Part shown: positions 9,009 through 16,114 of the stretch, in pieces
Numbering within the stretch: the stretch's first letter is position 1
Layout: each line of letters begins with the position of its first letter
Source: Candidatus Parcubacteria bacterium
GTDB lineage: Bacteria > Patescibacteriota > Minisyncoccia > Phycocordibacterales > Phycocordibacteraceae
Assembly (NCBI GenBank): GCA_021731495.1
Contig: JAKFXG010000024.1
Span: 1 to 45,346 of the forward strand
Length of the DNA stretch: 45,346 bases
Direction: 5' to 3'
Made by a program: the position numbers and the translations under genes
Notes under the pieces: generated by a model
The model's input: only the letters and a program-made list of their open reading frames with translations
What the model was told of the DNA's origin: nothing
The model's database searches: none

Positions 9009-10382
9009 ATGAAGAAAAATCGCTCGCCCTGGCTCCATCAACTGCCCCAAGATCGTGAGCGACATGCGTTGGCAACTGATCTCTCGATTGATGTCGCCAT
9101 TGTGGGCGGCGGCATTGCCGGTATTGCAAGCGCGTTTTACGCACTCAAATACACAAACTCGAATGTCGCCATCTTTGAGCGCTTCAAGCTTGCGCACGGC
9201 GCAACCGGGCATAATGCAGGGCAGATTACGAGCTATTTCGAGTGCGGCTTTGCGCGCCTGGTGGACGAGTTCGGTCTTTCAAAGGCCGCGCGCGGACAAA
9301 AGGCCGTTGAGGATGCGTGGCACCTTCTCGATGAGATGTATACGGATGCCGGCCTTGATATACCGCTCTCGCGGTTCGTTGGGCATGCGGGAATCTCAAG
9401 TCAGGAGCAGGTTTTTTTCCATCTCATGAACAATCAATTTCGCCGTGAAGCGGGACTGGCTCAAGAGTCAATCCGGATCGCTTCCACCGTGGACTTTGTT
9501 TCAAACATACCGGACCTCTACAAGGGTCTGTATTCACTCGTTTTGCCCGAAGACATACGCAACATTCTTGAAACCGCAACTGATGATTTTGTTGCCGTCG
9601 TTTCGTATCAAAAGGGATGTGTTAATAGTGCGCTCTTTACCGAGGAGGTGGCAAAATATCTCAGCCGAGTCTACCCGAAGCGTTTTGCGCTGTATGAGCA
9701 CACGCCCATTCATAAACTCGTGCTCAAGCATGATCATGCGCTCCTTGACGGCGGTGAGCACGAAGTACGCGCAGGGCGCGTTGTCCTCTGCACGAACGGC
9801 TTTGAGCACATCCATATCTTGAATGAGACTGGCCTTGATATCGATGCAAAATACCACCATCTTTTGTCGGGCAAGATCGGGTATATGTCGGGCTACCTCG
9901 AGAAGCTTGATAAGGAACCCATCGCAATCAGTTATTTCACCAATCCAAGTATCGTTGCAGATAATCCTTACTTTTACCTCACCCGGCGCGGATATGAATA
10001 CGAAAAGGGAGTAGAGCACAATTTAGTTTCAGTAGGCGGTCCGGACGTGTCAGTTGAGGAGACGGCGAATTATTCGCTCGAGGAAGATTTCCCTGATGAG
10101 ATGGAAGAAGTGATAGATACGTTCGTTCGCCGCATTTACAACGTTGAGCCGAACAAAACAATCGACTACCTCTTCACGTGGCACGGGCTCATGGGGTATA
10201 CCAAAAATGGCGTCCGCCTCATAGGTCCCGAACCCAAGAATCCGGTGCTACTCTACAATCTTGGTTGCAATGGGGTCGGCATCCTACCATCACTCCATGG
10301 CGGTCGAGAGATCGCGCGGCATTTGGGTGGGGAACAGGTCCAGGAATCGATCTTTGACGTCCCTGAGCGTGATCCAGGATAA
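9009..10382 (+). CDS. FAD-dependent oxidoreductase (DAO family)
   Basis: A 457-residue flavoprotein of the D-amino-acid-oxidase/amine-oxidase group. The N-terminal ADP-binding fold is VAIVGGGIAGIASAFYAL (about 30-47) with E at the end of beta-2 (FERF), followed by GATGHNAGQ, the FAD-contacting loop of DadA/GlpO-like enzymes. The C-terminus has LLYNLGCNGVGILPSLHGGREIARHL, the second FAD-contact region. Family members oxidise amines or amino acids such as gamma-glutamylputrescine; the substrate is not resolvable. The transcript is monocistronic: leaderless promoter at 8986 and a hairpin terminator after the stop. Confidence 0.87.
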   Translation: MKKNRSPWLHQLPQDRERHALATDLSIDVAIVGGGIAGIASAFYALKYTNSNVAIFERFKLAHGATGHNAGQITSYFECGFARLVDEFGLSKAARGQKAVEDAWHLLDEMYTDAGLDIPLSRFVGHAGISSQEQVFFHLMNNQFRREAGLAQESIRIASTVDFVSNIPDLYKGLYSLVLPEDIRNILETATDDFVAVVSYQKGCVNSALFTEEVAKYLSRVYPKRFALYEHTPIHKLVLKHDHALLDGGEHEVRAGRVVLCTNGFEHIHILNETGLDIDAKYHHLLSGKIGYMSGYLEKLDKEPIAISYFTNPSIVADNPYFYLTRRGYEYEKGVEHNLVSVGGPDVSVEETANYSLEEDFPDEMEEVIDTFVRRIYNVEPNKTIDYLFTWHGLMGYTKNGVRLIGPEPKNPVLLYNLGCNGVGILPSLHGGREIARHLGGEQVQESIFDVPERDPG

Positions 10383-10383
10383 A

Positions 10384-10415
10384 GAAAAAGGCCGCGTCCT
10401 TTCGGCGCGGCTCCT
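10384..10415. terminator. bidirectional terminator between convergent genes
   Basis: The stem GCCGCG/CGCGGC with a TCCTTTCGG loop (about 10391-10411) is preceded by AAAGAAAAAG, which gives a T-rich tail on the minus strand. It serves the minus-strand phosphoribosyltransferase-like gene and probably also the FAD gene. Confidence 0.75.
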
Positions 10416-10426
10416 CAGTGTTCGAT

Positions 10427-10921
10427 TTAAGTGTGAGAGAGGGCTTGAGTGAGTCTGACGAACCTCGAGACATCGTATCCGATGTCCATCGGCCCGATGT
10501 TCACACAACCGCAAAAGGCGCCCACGCTGACGAACGTGCTGCCGCTTACTTCGATGGCTTTTACCATGTTGCGGACGAGGCTTACGTCGGTAAGGGCGGT
10601 GACTACCACCAATACTCTTTTGTTGGTGAGGACTATATCTCCTTTTTTAATATCGAAGTCACCGCTGTCAATATCGATTTCTCCGTATAGACTGACGACT
10701 TTTCTTTTTGTGATTGTGGTCAGATGACGCGCCGTCAAACGCGAGAGTATTGCATCGTCGGGCGCTGCGCCAATAATGACTTCAATATCTGCGTCTTTGA
10801 ATCGGTCGGCAAGTAAGTTGCAGAGTTTTTCTTTTTCGTCTCGATTCAGAAAAATCCCGTTCGGATCAACCAGGGCTGGTCCGCCACGAACTAGAAGTCC
10901 TAAAGCTTGTTGCTCACTCAT
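10427..10921 (-). CDS. phosphoribosyltransferase-like protein (164 aa)
   Basis: The fold resembles type I phosphoribosyltransferases. KRVLVVVTALTDVSLVRNMV (about 107-126) lines up with the hydrophobic-DD-TTG PRPP loop of PyrE, but the two acidic residues and TTG are replaced, so catalysis is doubtful. Residues about 46-60 (DIEVIIGAAPDDAILS) match the strand-loop that binds pyrophosphate in the family. It ends with CGCVNIGPMDIGYDVSRFVRL. The ATG at 10921 has an excellent AAAGGAGG Shine-Dalgarno. It lies directly downstream of pyrF-pyrE but has its own promoter and terminator. It may be a PRPP or nucleotide sensor, or an orotate-PRTase paralogue. Confidence 0.65.
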   Translation of the reverse strand: MSEQQALGLLVRGGPALVDPNGIFLNRDEKEKLCNLLADRFKDADIEVIIGAAPDDAILSRLTARHLTTITKRKVVSLYGEIDIDSGDFDIKKGDIVLTNKRVLVVVTALTDVSLVRNMVKAIEVSGSTFVSVGAFCGCVNIGPMDIGYDVSRFVRLTQALSHT

Positions 10922-10945
10922 AACTATCCTCCTTTTGCTTAGGAA

Positions 10946-10987
10946 CTTGTAATCACGTCCAGGCGGTTTACCCCGGCTAATTACAAG
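10946..10987 (-). promoter_or_regulatory. leader hairpin of the PRTase-like gene
   Basis: On the minus strand CTTGTAAT...ATTACAAG (8-bp stem) encloses TAGCCGGGG...CCTGGACGTG. The motif starts 4-7 nt after the -10 TACTAT (10992-10997; -35 TTGCCT at 11015-11020, spacer 17), so it forms the very 5' end of the mRNA. A homologous hairpin precedes pyrF. Confidence 0.6.
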
Positions 10988-11025
10988 AACGATAGTAGCA
11001 GAAATGTCAATGGAAGGCAAATAAA

Positions 11026-11058
11026 TGAAAGGGGCCGCGTCTATTCGGCGCGGCCCCT
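11026..11058 (-). terminator. pyrE terminator
   Basis: GGGGCCGCG/CGCGGCCCC with a 9-nt loop is followed on the minus strand by TTTCATTTATTT. It lies 18 nt beyond the pyrE stop. Confidence 0.8.
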
Positions 11059-11075
11059 CGTGTCTTTATGGTGAG

Positions 11076-11741
11076 CTACTGGGTATCAACTCCGTACCGG
11101 TTACGGTATTCGATGATTTCCTCGCGAGATGTCCTTTCCAGGAGTGTCGGTGTCACCTCTTTCCCTAGGACAGTAATGAGATCATCAAGCGTTGCAGCAG
11201 CGTAAACGGGAATTGCGAATTTCTTCTCGAATTCTTGAACCGCTGACAGCGCACTTTCCTTGCCACGCTCCTGCCGATCGAAGGCGATTACGCAGCCGAT
11301 TGGGATTCCGCCATGTGCACGGATTATTTCGACGGCCTCGCCGGACGACTCCCCTGTCGTCATAGCGTCGTCAGTGATAAGAACCTTTTTCCCGGTGATT
11401 AGCGCGCCGACAATACTGCCGCCCTCGCCATGGTCTTTTTCCTCCTTGCGATTGTAGGCATACCCGATGTCACCCCCCATCACTTGCGCGACAGCTGTTG
11501 CAATGGAGATGCCTTTGTACGCGGGACCGAAGAGAACTTCCGGATGGATGTCTCGGTCAATGATCGTTGCATAGTAGGCTCTGGCGAGACGAGCTATTGA
11601 GTCGCCCGTGCAGAAGAGTCCGGAGTTGAAGAAGTGGGGCGAAATTCGTCCACTCTTCAGCTTGCGCCCTTCTGGCACGAGCTCCATTGCTCCAATTCCG
11701 AGCGAGTACTTGATGAACTTTTGGGCGGAAGAAGTCGGCAT
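11076..11741 (-). CDS. pyrE: orotate phosphoribosyltransferase
   Basis: This enzyme converts orotate and PRPP to OMP, the fifth step of UMP synthesis. The 221-residue protein carries the PRPP-binding motif VLITDDAMTTG (120-130) with both acidic residues, and the flexible catalytic loop RKEEKDHGEGG (98-108) with the family KDHGE. FGPAYKGI (71-78) is the other ligand-binding strand. A 25-residue extension follows the core. The ATG at 11741 is preceded by AAGGAAA at good spacing and lies 27 nt after the pyrF stop, so pyrF-pyrE is one transcript. Confidence 0.93.
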   Translation of the reverse strand: MPTSSAQKFIKYSLGIGAMELVPEGRKLKSGRISPHFFNSGLFCTGDSIARLARAYYATIIDRDIHPEVLFGPAYKGISIATAVAQVMGGDIGYAYNRKEEKDHGEGGSIVGALITGKKVLITDDAMTTGESSGEAVEIIRAHGGIPIGCVIAFDRQERGKESALSAVQEFEKKFAIPVYAAATLDDLITVLGKEVTPTLLERTSREEIIEYRNRYGVDTQ

Positions 11742-11768
11742 GATATTTCCTTTCCGTGATTTGCGAGA

Positions 11769-12509
11769 CTAAAGAACTCCAGAGATTTCGGCGACGAACT
11801 TATTCGCCGCCATAGCCGGGTCTGGATCGGCCGTGATGGGCCGTCCAATCACCAGGTAATCAGCACCTGCTCGAATTGCTTCAGCGGCAGCCATCGTCCG
11901 ATTTTGGTCGTCCGGCTTACTGTTCACAGAACGTATTCCCGGTGTGACTTTGAGTAATCCTCTGAGTTCTCTTCGTTTACCGAGGAGCTCGAGCTCTTGT
12001 GGCGAACAAACGATGCCGTCACATCCGGCGAGTTTCGCTTCGCGTGCGAATTGGAGGACTTTTGCTTTAGTCGGCCCACCGAAGCTCAGATTAGCGTCGT
12101 TCTCCTCGCGCGATGTCAGCACAGTAACTGCGAGCACAAGCGACCGGCCTTTATTCTCGACGGCTGCCATCATTGCGTCGATACCGGCCGAAGCGTGCAC
12201 GTTGAACATTTTGACGCCCATTCTAGCAACCGCTTTCGAGGCGCCGGCGACCGTGTTGGGGATGTCGTCGAATTTTCCGTCGTAGAAGACTTTGCCGTTA
12301 AGCAAGTGAAAGAGTTCACGGATCTCCTCAAAAATAATGGATGCTTCCGTTCCGCTTTGGGCCGAAGTCAATTGGGCCAACATCGTGGTAGTGAACTCCA
12401 GTCCGACCTTAAATCCACCGACGTATGGAGCAAGCAGCTTCACGAGGTAAAGCGCTCTCGTAGCCGAGTTAACGTCGAGCGCGACGATAATCCTATCTTT
12501 CGCTTCCAT
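11769..12509 (-). CDS. pyrF: orotidine 5'-phosphate decarboxylase
   Basis: This is the last step of UMP synthesis: decarboxylation of OMP. A TIM-barrel protein of 246 residues with RIIVALDV (6-13), KVGLEF, and the catalytic FYDGKFDDIPNTV motif with the D-K-D tetrad residues. GADYLVIGRPIT near the C-terminus binds phosphate. I start at the ATG at 12509, which has GGGAGG 7 nt upstream; the 12554 start has no such support. The promoter is TTGACT-17-TAGTGT (12576-12604), and its transcript begins with a hairpin like that of the PRTase-like gene. It is transcribed away from the accessory island. Confidence 0.92.
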   Translation of the reverse strand: MEAKDRIIVALDVNSATRALYLVKLLAPYVGGFKVGLEFTTTMLAQLTSAQSGTEASIIFEEIRELFHLLNGKVFYDGKFDDIPNTVAGASKAVARMGVKMFNVHASAGIDAMMAAVENKGRSLVLAVTVLTSREENDANLSFGGPTKAKVLQFAREAKLAGCDGIVCSPQELELLGKRRELRGLLKVTPGIRSVNSKPDDQNRTMAAAEAIRAGADYLVIGRPITADPDPAMAANKFVAEISGVL

Positions 12510-12536
12510 CTGTAACCTCCCATGAATTGAGAACAC

Positions 12537-12567
12537 GTAACTACTTCTGGACAATCCAGCTAATTAC
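12537..12567 (-). promoter_or_regulatory. pyrF leader hairpin
   Basis: On the minus strand GTAATTAGCTGG...TTAC: outer GTAA/TTAC and an inner CTGGA-TTG-TCCAG stem, starting about 8 nt after the -10 TAGTGT (12576-12581; -35 TTGACT 12599-12604). The first eight bases GTAATTAG, the inner stem and the closing TTAC all recur in the PRTase-like gene leader. Confidence 0.6.
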
Positions 12568-12617
12568 TTGGGACTACACTACGTAAAAGCGGGTATAAAG
12601 TCAAAGCTGGAATATAT

Positions 12618-12623
12618 TATAAT
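12618..12623 (+). promoter_or_regulatory. -10 box of the LAGLIDADG gene
   Basis: A consensus TATAAT lies 6 nt before the ATG at 12630. No convincing -35 is visible. Confidence 0.5.
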
Positions 12624-12629
12624 TTGGTT

Positions 12630-13082
12630 ATGGAGTACAAGAAAGTACGGAAAATGTCTGGATTAGAAGCTGCATATTTAGCTGGATTGATTGATGGCGA
12701 AGGAACGGTGACTTTGACGAAGAGAGAAAAGAACGCACAGCGGGCCATCACGATTACAATCGCAAATACCGAACGTGAACTCTTAGAGTATCCCATGCGC
12801 GTTATCAGTGCGGGCATTATTTCTTCCAAGCGAACGCAAAAAATACACCACACGCCTTCGTTCGTATATCGGATAACTGGACGACAAGCGCTTTCCGTTC
12901 TACAACAAATTGTTCCCTACTTACATTCTTATAAGAAACAGCGTGCCAAATTCGTTTTGGCTGAATATATCAACATTACGCCACGCAATGGACGATACAA
13001 TCAAGATTTGTTGGAGAGGAAGAAGATCTTCGACGAGAGATTTTTCCAGATAACTGCAAAACAAACAACACCCTCGAAATGA
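12630..13082 (+). CDS. LAGLIDADG homing endonuclease-like protein
   Basis: A 150-residue protein with a single motif, AAYLAGLIDGEGTVTL (about 14-29), which places it in the single-motif LAGLIDADG endonucleases that act as homodimers and cut long DNA sites. The acidic residue at the end of the motif (DGEG) is kept. Such genes usually sit in introns or inteins; here it is free-standing at the left edge of the AT-rich island, with its own -10 box and terminator. It may be a relic of a mobile intron or a mobility gene of the island. Confidence 0.82.
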   Translation: MEYKKVRKMSGLEAAYLAGLIDGEGTVTLTKREKNAQRAITITIANTERELLEYPMRVISAGIISSKRTQKIHHTPSFVYRITGRQALSVLQQIVPYLHSYKKQRAKFVLAEYINITPRNGRYNQDLLERKKIFDERFFQITAKQTTPSK

Positions 13083-13096
13083 AGGTGTTGTTTGTT
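13060..13096 (+). terminator. terminator overlapping the LAGLIDADG stop codon
   Basis: A 13-bp perfect stem, AACAAACAACACC (13060-13072) with GGTGTTGTTTGTT (13084-13096); the TGA stop sits in the loop. The T-rich 3' arm supplies the tail. Confidence 0.75.
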
Positions 13097-13119
13097 AATG
13101 ATGTGGAGACTGATGAATG

Positions 13120-13238
13120 ACGTTAGAACCGCTGTGCGCGATTGCGAAAATAGGCAGTATATACAATCTCTTAAAGAATTTAGTAGCACATGTGAATCGC
13201 GGGTCGTCTAGGGTAGATTGCGGGAATACGTTAGAACC
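13120..13238. repeat. direct repeat ACGTTAGAACC
   Basis: Identical 11-mers ACGTTAGAACC occur at 13120-13130 and 13228-13238 in the 190-bp gap before the next gene; AGTAGAACC recurs at 14181-14189 just after it. No gene is seen in the gap. Confidence 0.4.
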
Positions 13239-13273
13239 TTTCACTTCCTAGTGTAGAAGAGTATGCTGATCTC

Positions 13274-14170
13274 ATGACGGATGATGAAAACATCAAGGCG
13301 GTGATAACGGCAGAAGATTTCAAAAAAAGATTCAATCTTAAAAACATTGGTTTTCCAGAACCAACCGTTTTTTCTAATGCAGTCGGTATTTCAGTAAAGA
13401 AGGTCTACCCAGATGAACATGCTTCGATGTATGGCGTTGAGATATCTAGGAGGAGGCCACAAACAACACCTTTGTTAAGCCTAGATGCTCATGTTGTCTA
13501 TGGAAAAGACACAAAAGATGGCGTGACGTTGATGATGGACAAGAAACTATCCGAGCCGATAGATTTGGATTTCACAGATGAATTTTCCTTCGATACCAGT
13601 ACAGGCAAGTTTTACCATCGAGGACGACAAATTGAGCCGGAAGAAATCTTCTCAATAATGGATACAGCTCACAAAAAGCCAACAAAGTTAACCGCGGGTT
13701 TACTATTAAGGATAAGGCTGTGGATATGGAGAATATTAATCCCACATACAATAAAGTACCTAGACCTCTTTTTAATAAAAGCACTCTGGATTATTTCCGG
13801 AGAAAAAATCAAGGGAAACATTTGGAGGCGAGTAGTTAATATCTACTCCAGCATAAAGTCCCAGATAGAAGAAGATCAAGATTTTGTGAAATCAAAACCA
13901 ATGGATTTTTTTGGGTATGAGGCAAAAAGATGGTCCGTTGTATTTTACTGCTCTCTTCATTTGGCTATATTCTCTTTCTTTTACTGGAAAGGCATCAAGT
14001 ATACTTTCGTAACTCAGATTCTAGATAACAACTTTCTTGCGCTGTGTTACGTCGTAGTTTCGTTTGCATTTACCGAGTCATGGCTTCCCAGACGTATTAA
14101 ATCGATCATAAACGAAATTACGCCGCGGGTTTTCAGCAATATCTCCAATAGGAAAATTTCCGTAAGTTAA
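13274..14170 (+). CDS. unknown protein with C-terminal membrane segments (298 aa)
   Basis: I do not recognise this protein. Residues 1-140 look soluble and mixed alpha/beta. Two amphipathic or hydrophobic stretches lie at about 145-180. Clear TM helices follow at about 226-245 (VVFYCSLHLAIFSFFYW) and 253-273 (NNFLALCYVVVSFAF). The soluble N-domain plus C-terminal TM pair resembles membrane-anchored effectors of defence loci, which is only a suggestion. TATGCT (13262-13267) lies 6 nt before the ATG. Low GC relative to the flanks marks it as island cargo. Confidence 0.6.
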   Translation: MTDDENIKAVITAEDFKKRFNLKNIGFPEPTVFSNAVGISVKKVYPDEHASMYGVEISRRRPQTTPLLSLDAHVVYGKDTKDGVTLMMDKKLSEPIDLDFTDEFSFDTSTGKFYHRGRQIEPEEIFSIMDTAHKKPTKLTAGLLLRIRLWIWRILIPHTIKYLDLFLIKALWIISGEKIKGNIWRRVVNIYSSIKSQIEEDQDFVKSKPMDFFGYEAKRWSVVFYCSLHLAIFSFFYWKGIKYTFVTQILDNNFLALCYVVVSFAFTESWLPRRIKSIINEITPRVFSNISNRKISVS

Positions 14171-14399
14171 TTACGGACCCAGTAGAACCTCCAATCCGTT
14201 AAGACGCGCAAAACGGAACATGGAAGAACGTGAATAATATATACCGATGTGGACATCTCGGCAGAAAGTTGGAACTCAATTCAGGACTTCGTGTTCGGTT
14301 GGTACGAAGCGCTACATGGCGCAGGGATGGTGCCCAACGGCGCAAAATTGGCTCACGTTTAGCGTCCTGGAGTCACATGGTGGTAATTGAGTATATGGG
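14171..14399. other. intergenic gap with possible short peptide
   Basis: A 229-bp gap. An ATG at 14247 (47 codons) and an overlapping GTG frame at 14249 (37 codons, translating to SWNSIQDFVFGWYEALHGAG in its middle) follow TATATA; the GTG frame looks protein-like and may be a gene remnant. No other feature is evident. Confidence 0.3.
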
Positions 14400-14951
14400 C
14401 TAAAGGGGTTGAATTGAGGCAAGACACTCGTCGAATTGTTCGGCTGTGAGAACAAGCGCATTATCCGTTCGAAAGGTATTCTTTCCTACTCCTGCGAGAT
14501 AGCGAAGATATACACGCTGTCGAAGAAATGCGTTAAAGGCTTTCTCCGATCGGGCTACGAGTACTCCGATCCTGCCAAGGGCAGATGCATTTACCAGATC
14601 CCCAAGACAATGTTTTTTGCTGCCGCTATCTTCGACCTCGATGCAAAGGAGGCAACGTGCGTTTTCGTTGAAATACATTATTCGATCAAGTGACGTGCGA
14701 TCCTCGGCGTCCTCAACATTTCGATTGTGTCTTTCAATCAGCATCTCAATAAATTCGCGTGTTTCTTCGAGAAGTTCTGTGTACCGTGGCCCGTATCTAC
14801 CTTCGATAGCGAAGGGACCTACGGCTATATCCACCACAGGGGCATAGATTTGTCGTCCCTGCCCTCGGAATGGATACCATTGGACTTCGACATCTTCGTA
14901 TATTCGGTCGAGGAGAGTCTTCGCAGCATTTTCGTACTCGCGTTCCGTCAT
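14400..14951 (-). CDS. unknown protein, possible PD-(D/E)XK-type nuclease (183 aa)
   Basis: A soluble protein. The pattern VVDIAVGPFAIEG (about 38-50), then LLCIEVEDSGSKKHCLGDLVNAS (about 99-121, split here by its acidic E-x-E and the downstream Lys), fits the acid...ExK arrangement of restriction-like nucleases, followed by a Rossmann-like strand RIGVLVA. This is inference; no homologue is named with certainty. It is divergent from the ABC-3C effector with 79 bp between starts, so it could be a partner or regulator of that system. The ATG at 14951 lacks a Shine-Dalgarno; an AT-rich -10-like GAATAT lies 6 nt before it. Confidence 0.55.
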   Translation of the reverse strand: MTEREYENAAKTLLDRIYEDVEVQWYPFRGQGRQIYAPVVDIAVGPFAIEGRYGPRYTELLEETREFIEMLIERHNRNVEDAEDRTSLDRIMYFNENARCLLCIEVEDSGSKKHCLGDLVNASALGRIGVLVARSEKAFNAFLRQRVYLRYLAGVGKNTFRTDNALVLTAEQFDECLASIQPL

Positions 14952-15030
14952 ACAAGAATATTCTCACATCAACACTCTTCTTGCTACGGCAAAACTCGAC
15001 CGCGCAAATGCGATACAATGGCAGTATATT

Positions 15031-15891
15031 ATGAATGCGGTAACACAAGGTGCGTTTCTCCTAAGGATCAAGACGCTAACGGGAATCGCTTTCCAGGACT
15101 TTCTTAACGAGTTGTATACGGCGGCCTACGGATCATCCTTTGTATCTATCAAGCAAAAGAGGGATAAGGGATGTGACGGAATACTGAATGGTAATACGAT
15201 ACTCGCGGCGTACGCTCCTGAAAAATACGAGCTACGAACCTTCAAGAAAAAATATGGTGAGGACTTTGATTCTTATAAGCAGAACTGGTCTTCGACGCAC
15301 TCAAATTGGCAGGTGGTCTACAATGGTGAGCTACAAGCGAATGGAGCCCAGTATCTAACCGAACTCAAAGCCGACGTACAGATTATTCAGAGAGGCCAGA
15401 TTGTTGCTATAGTTGCATCTCTTCCTTGGGAGAAGAAGCGCTCGCTCGCGGCATATTTGAAAGTGGACGACCAGTTCCTAATCAACGATGCGTTGGAAGA
15501 AATAATCGACGACCTCTCTAAAGAGGTTGCTCCCTCTTCAATCGTGTACGCGAAGCCACTCTATATGCCGGATAAGGTTGCTCTGAATTTCACTCGTATC
15601 GAGGCAGATACAATTTTGGCAGAATACGAATCGTACATGGAGTATTTCATCTCGTTAAAGGGGTTGCTGACTGCCGATGGCGAGAGAGTGGGAAATCTCA
15701 AGTCCAAAATCTGCAGAGATTACGTGGGGCACAGCGGGTCTTGCAACGAAAGACTCACTGCTATGACAGAAGAATACGCTGGAAAGAAGGTCGGGGATGA
15801 CTGGTATCAGAAAATGATTCGAGTTGTACTGGTATACTTTTTCGAGCAATGTCTGATTGGAGAAAAAACACCACACGAATCCCATGCTTGA
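15031..15891 (+). CDS. ABC-3C system effector component
   Basis: First gene of a three-gene ABC-three-component (ABC-3C) conflict system. The N-terminal 110 residues (FQDFLNELY, then KGCDGILNGNTILAAYAPE at 46-64, then a W-x-V-x-N strand at 93-98) resemble the restriction-like domain common in ABC-3C proteins, where G-x-D-G and (Q/A)xYAP are recurrent. The C-terminal half (about 170-286) would be the domain that contacts the ATPase and middle component. I cannot assign its class or confirm nuclease residues. The ATG follows TACAAT by 11 nt. The stop overlaps the middle-component start (ATGCTTGA). Confidence 0.68.
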   Translation: MNAVTQGAFLLRIKTLTGIAFQDFLNELYTAAYGSSFVSIKQKRDKGCDGILNGNTILAAYAPEKYELRTFKKKYGEDFDSYKQNWSSTHSNWQVVYNGELQANGAQYLTELKADVQIIQRGQIVAIVASLPWEKKRSLAAYLKVDDQFLINDALEEIIDDLSKEVAPSSIVYAKPLYMPDKVALNFTRIEADTILAEYESYMEYFISLKGLLTADGERVGNLKSKICRDYVGHSGSCNERLTAMTEEYAGKKVGDDWYQKMIRVVLVYFFEQCLIGEKTPHESHA

Positions 15892-16114
15892 TTTACACCC
15901 AGAAAGCGATTTAACTCTCAGTCCTGTTGTCCTTGGGAGTGCCATAGCAACTTCACTCAGTCCAAGTAAGTATGAGTTCATCGACTCTGTCATGAAAGAG
16001 TTTCTTAGTGCTGACCCTCGACGCAGTACAGAGCAATTCATGGATTCGTTAACCATGCTCTATGCACTCGGGCTCGTAGAGTACTTCGGGCACCGAATAA
16101 AGCTTCCAAAATGA
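15884..16114 (+). CDS. ABC-3C system middle component (MC6-like)
   Basis: A 76-residue protein between effector and ATPase. Size, position, the N-terminal LTLSPVVLGSAI and the C-terminal winged-helix-like SLTMLYALGLVEYFGHRIKL fit the small middle components of ABC-3C systems, best the MC6 type. These link the ATPase to the effector. I prefer the ATG at 15884, overlapping the effector stop by 8 nt, over a TTG at 15857. Its stop overlaps the ATPase start by 4 nt (ATGA), so all three are translationally coupled. Confidence 0.7.
   Translation: MLDLHPESDLTLSPVVLGSAIATSLSPSKYEFIDSVMKEFLSADPRRSTEQFMDSLTMLYALGLVEYFGHRIKLPK

Noticed and set aside
12537..12604. Left attachment site of the island at the pyrF leader
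   Set aside because: No copy of the ssrA 3' end is visible there, and the repeat with 10946-10987 is better explained as a shared pyr leader.
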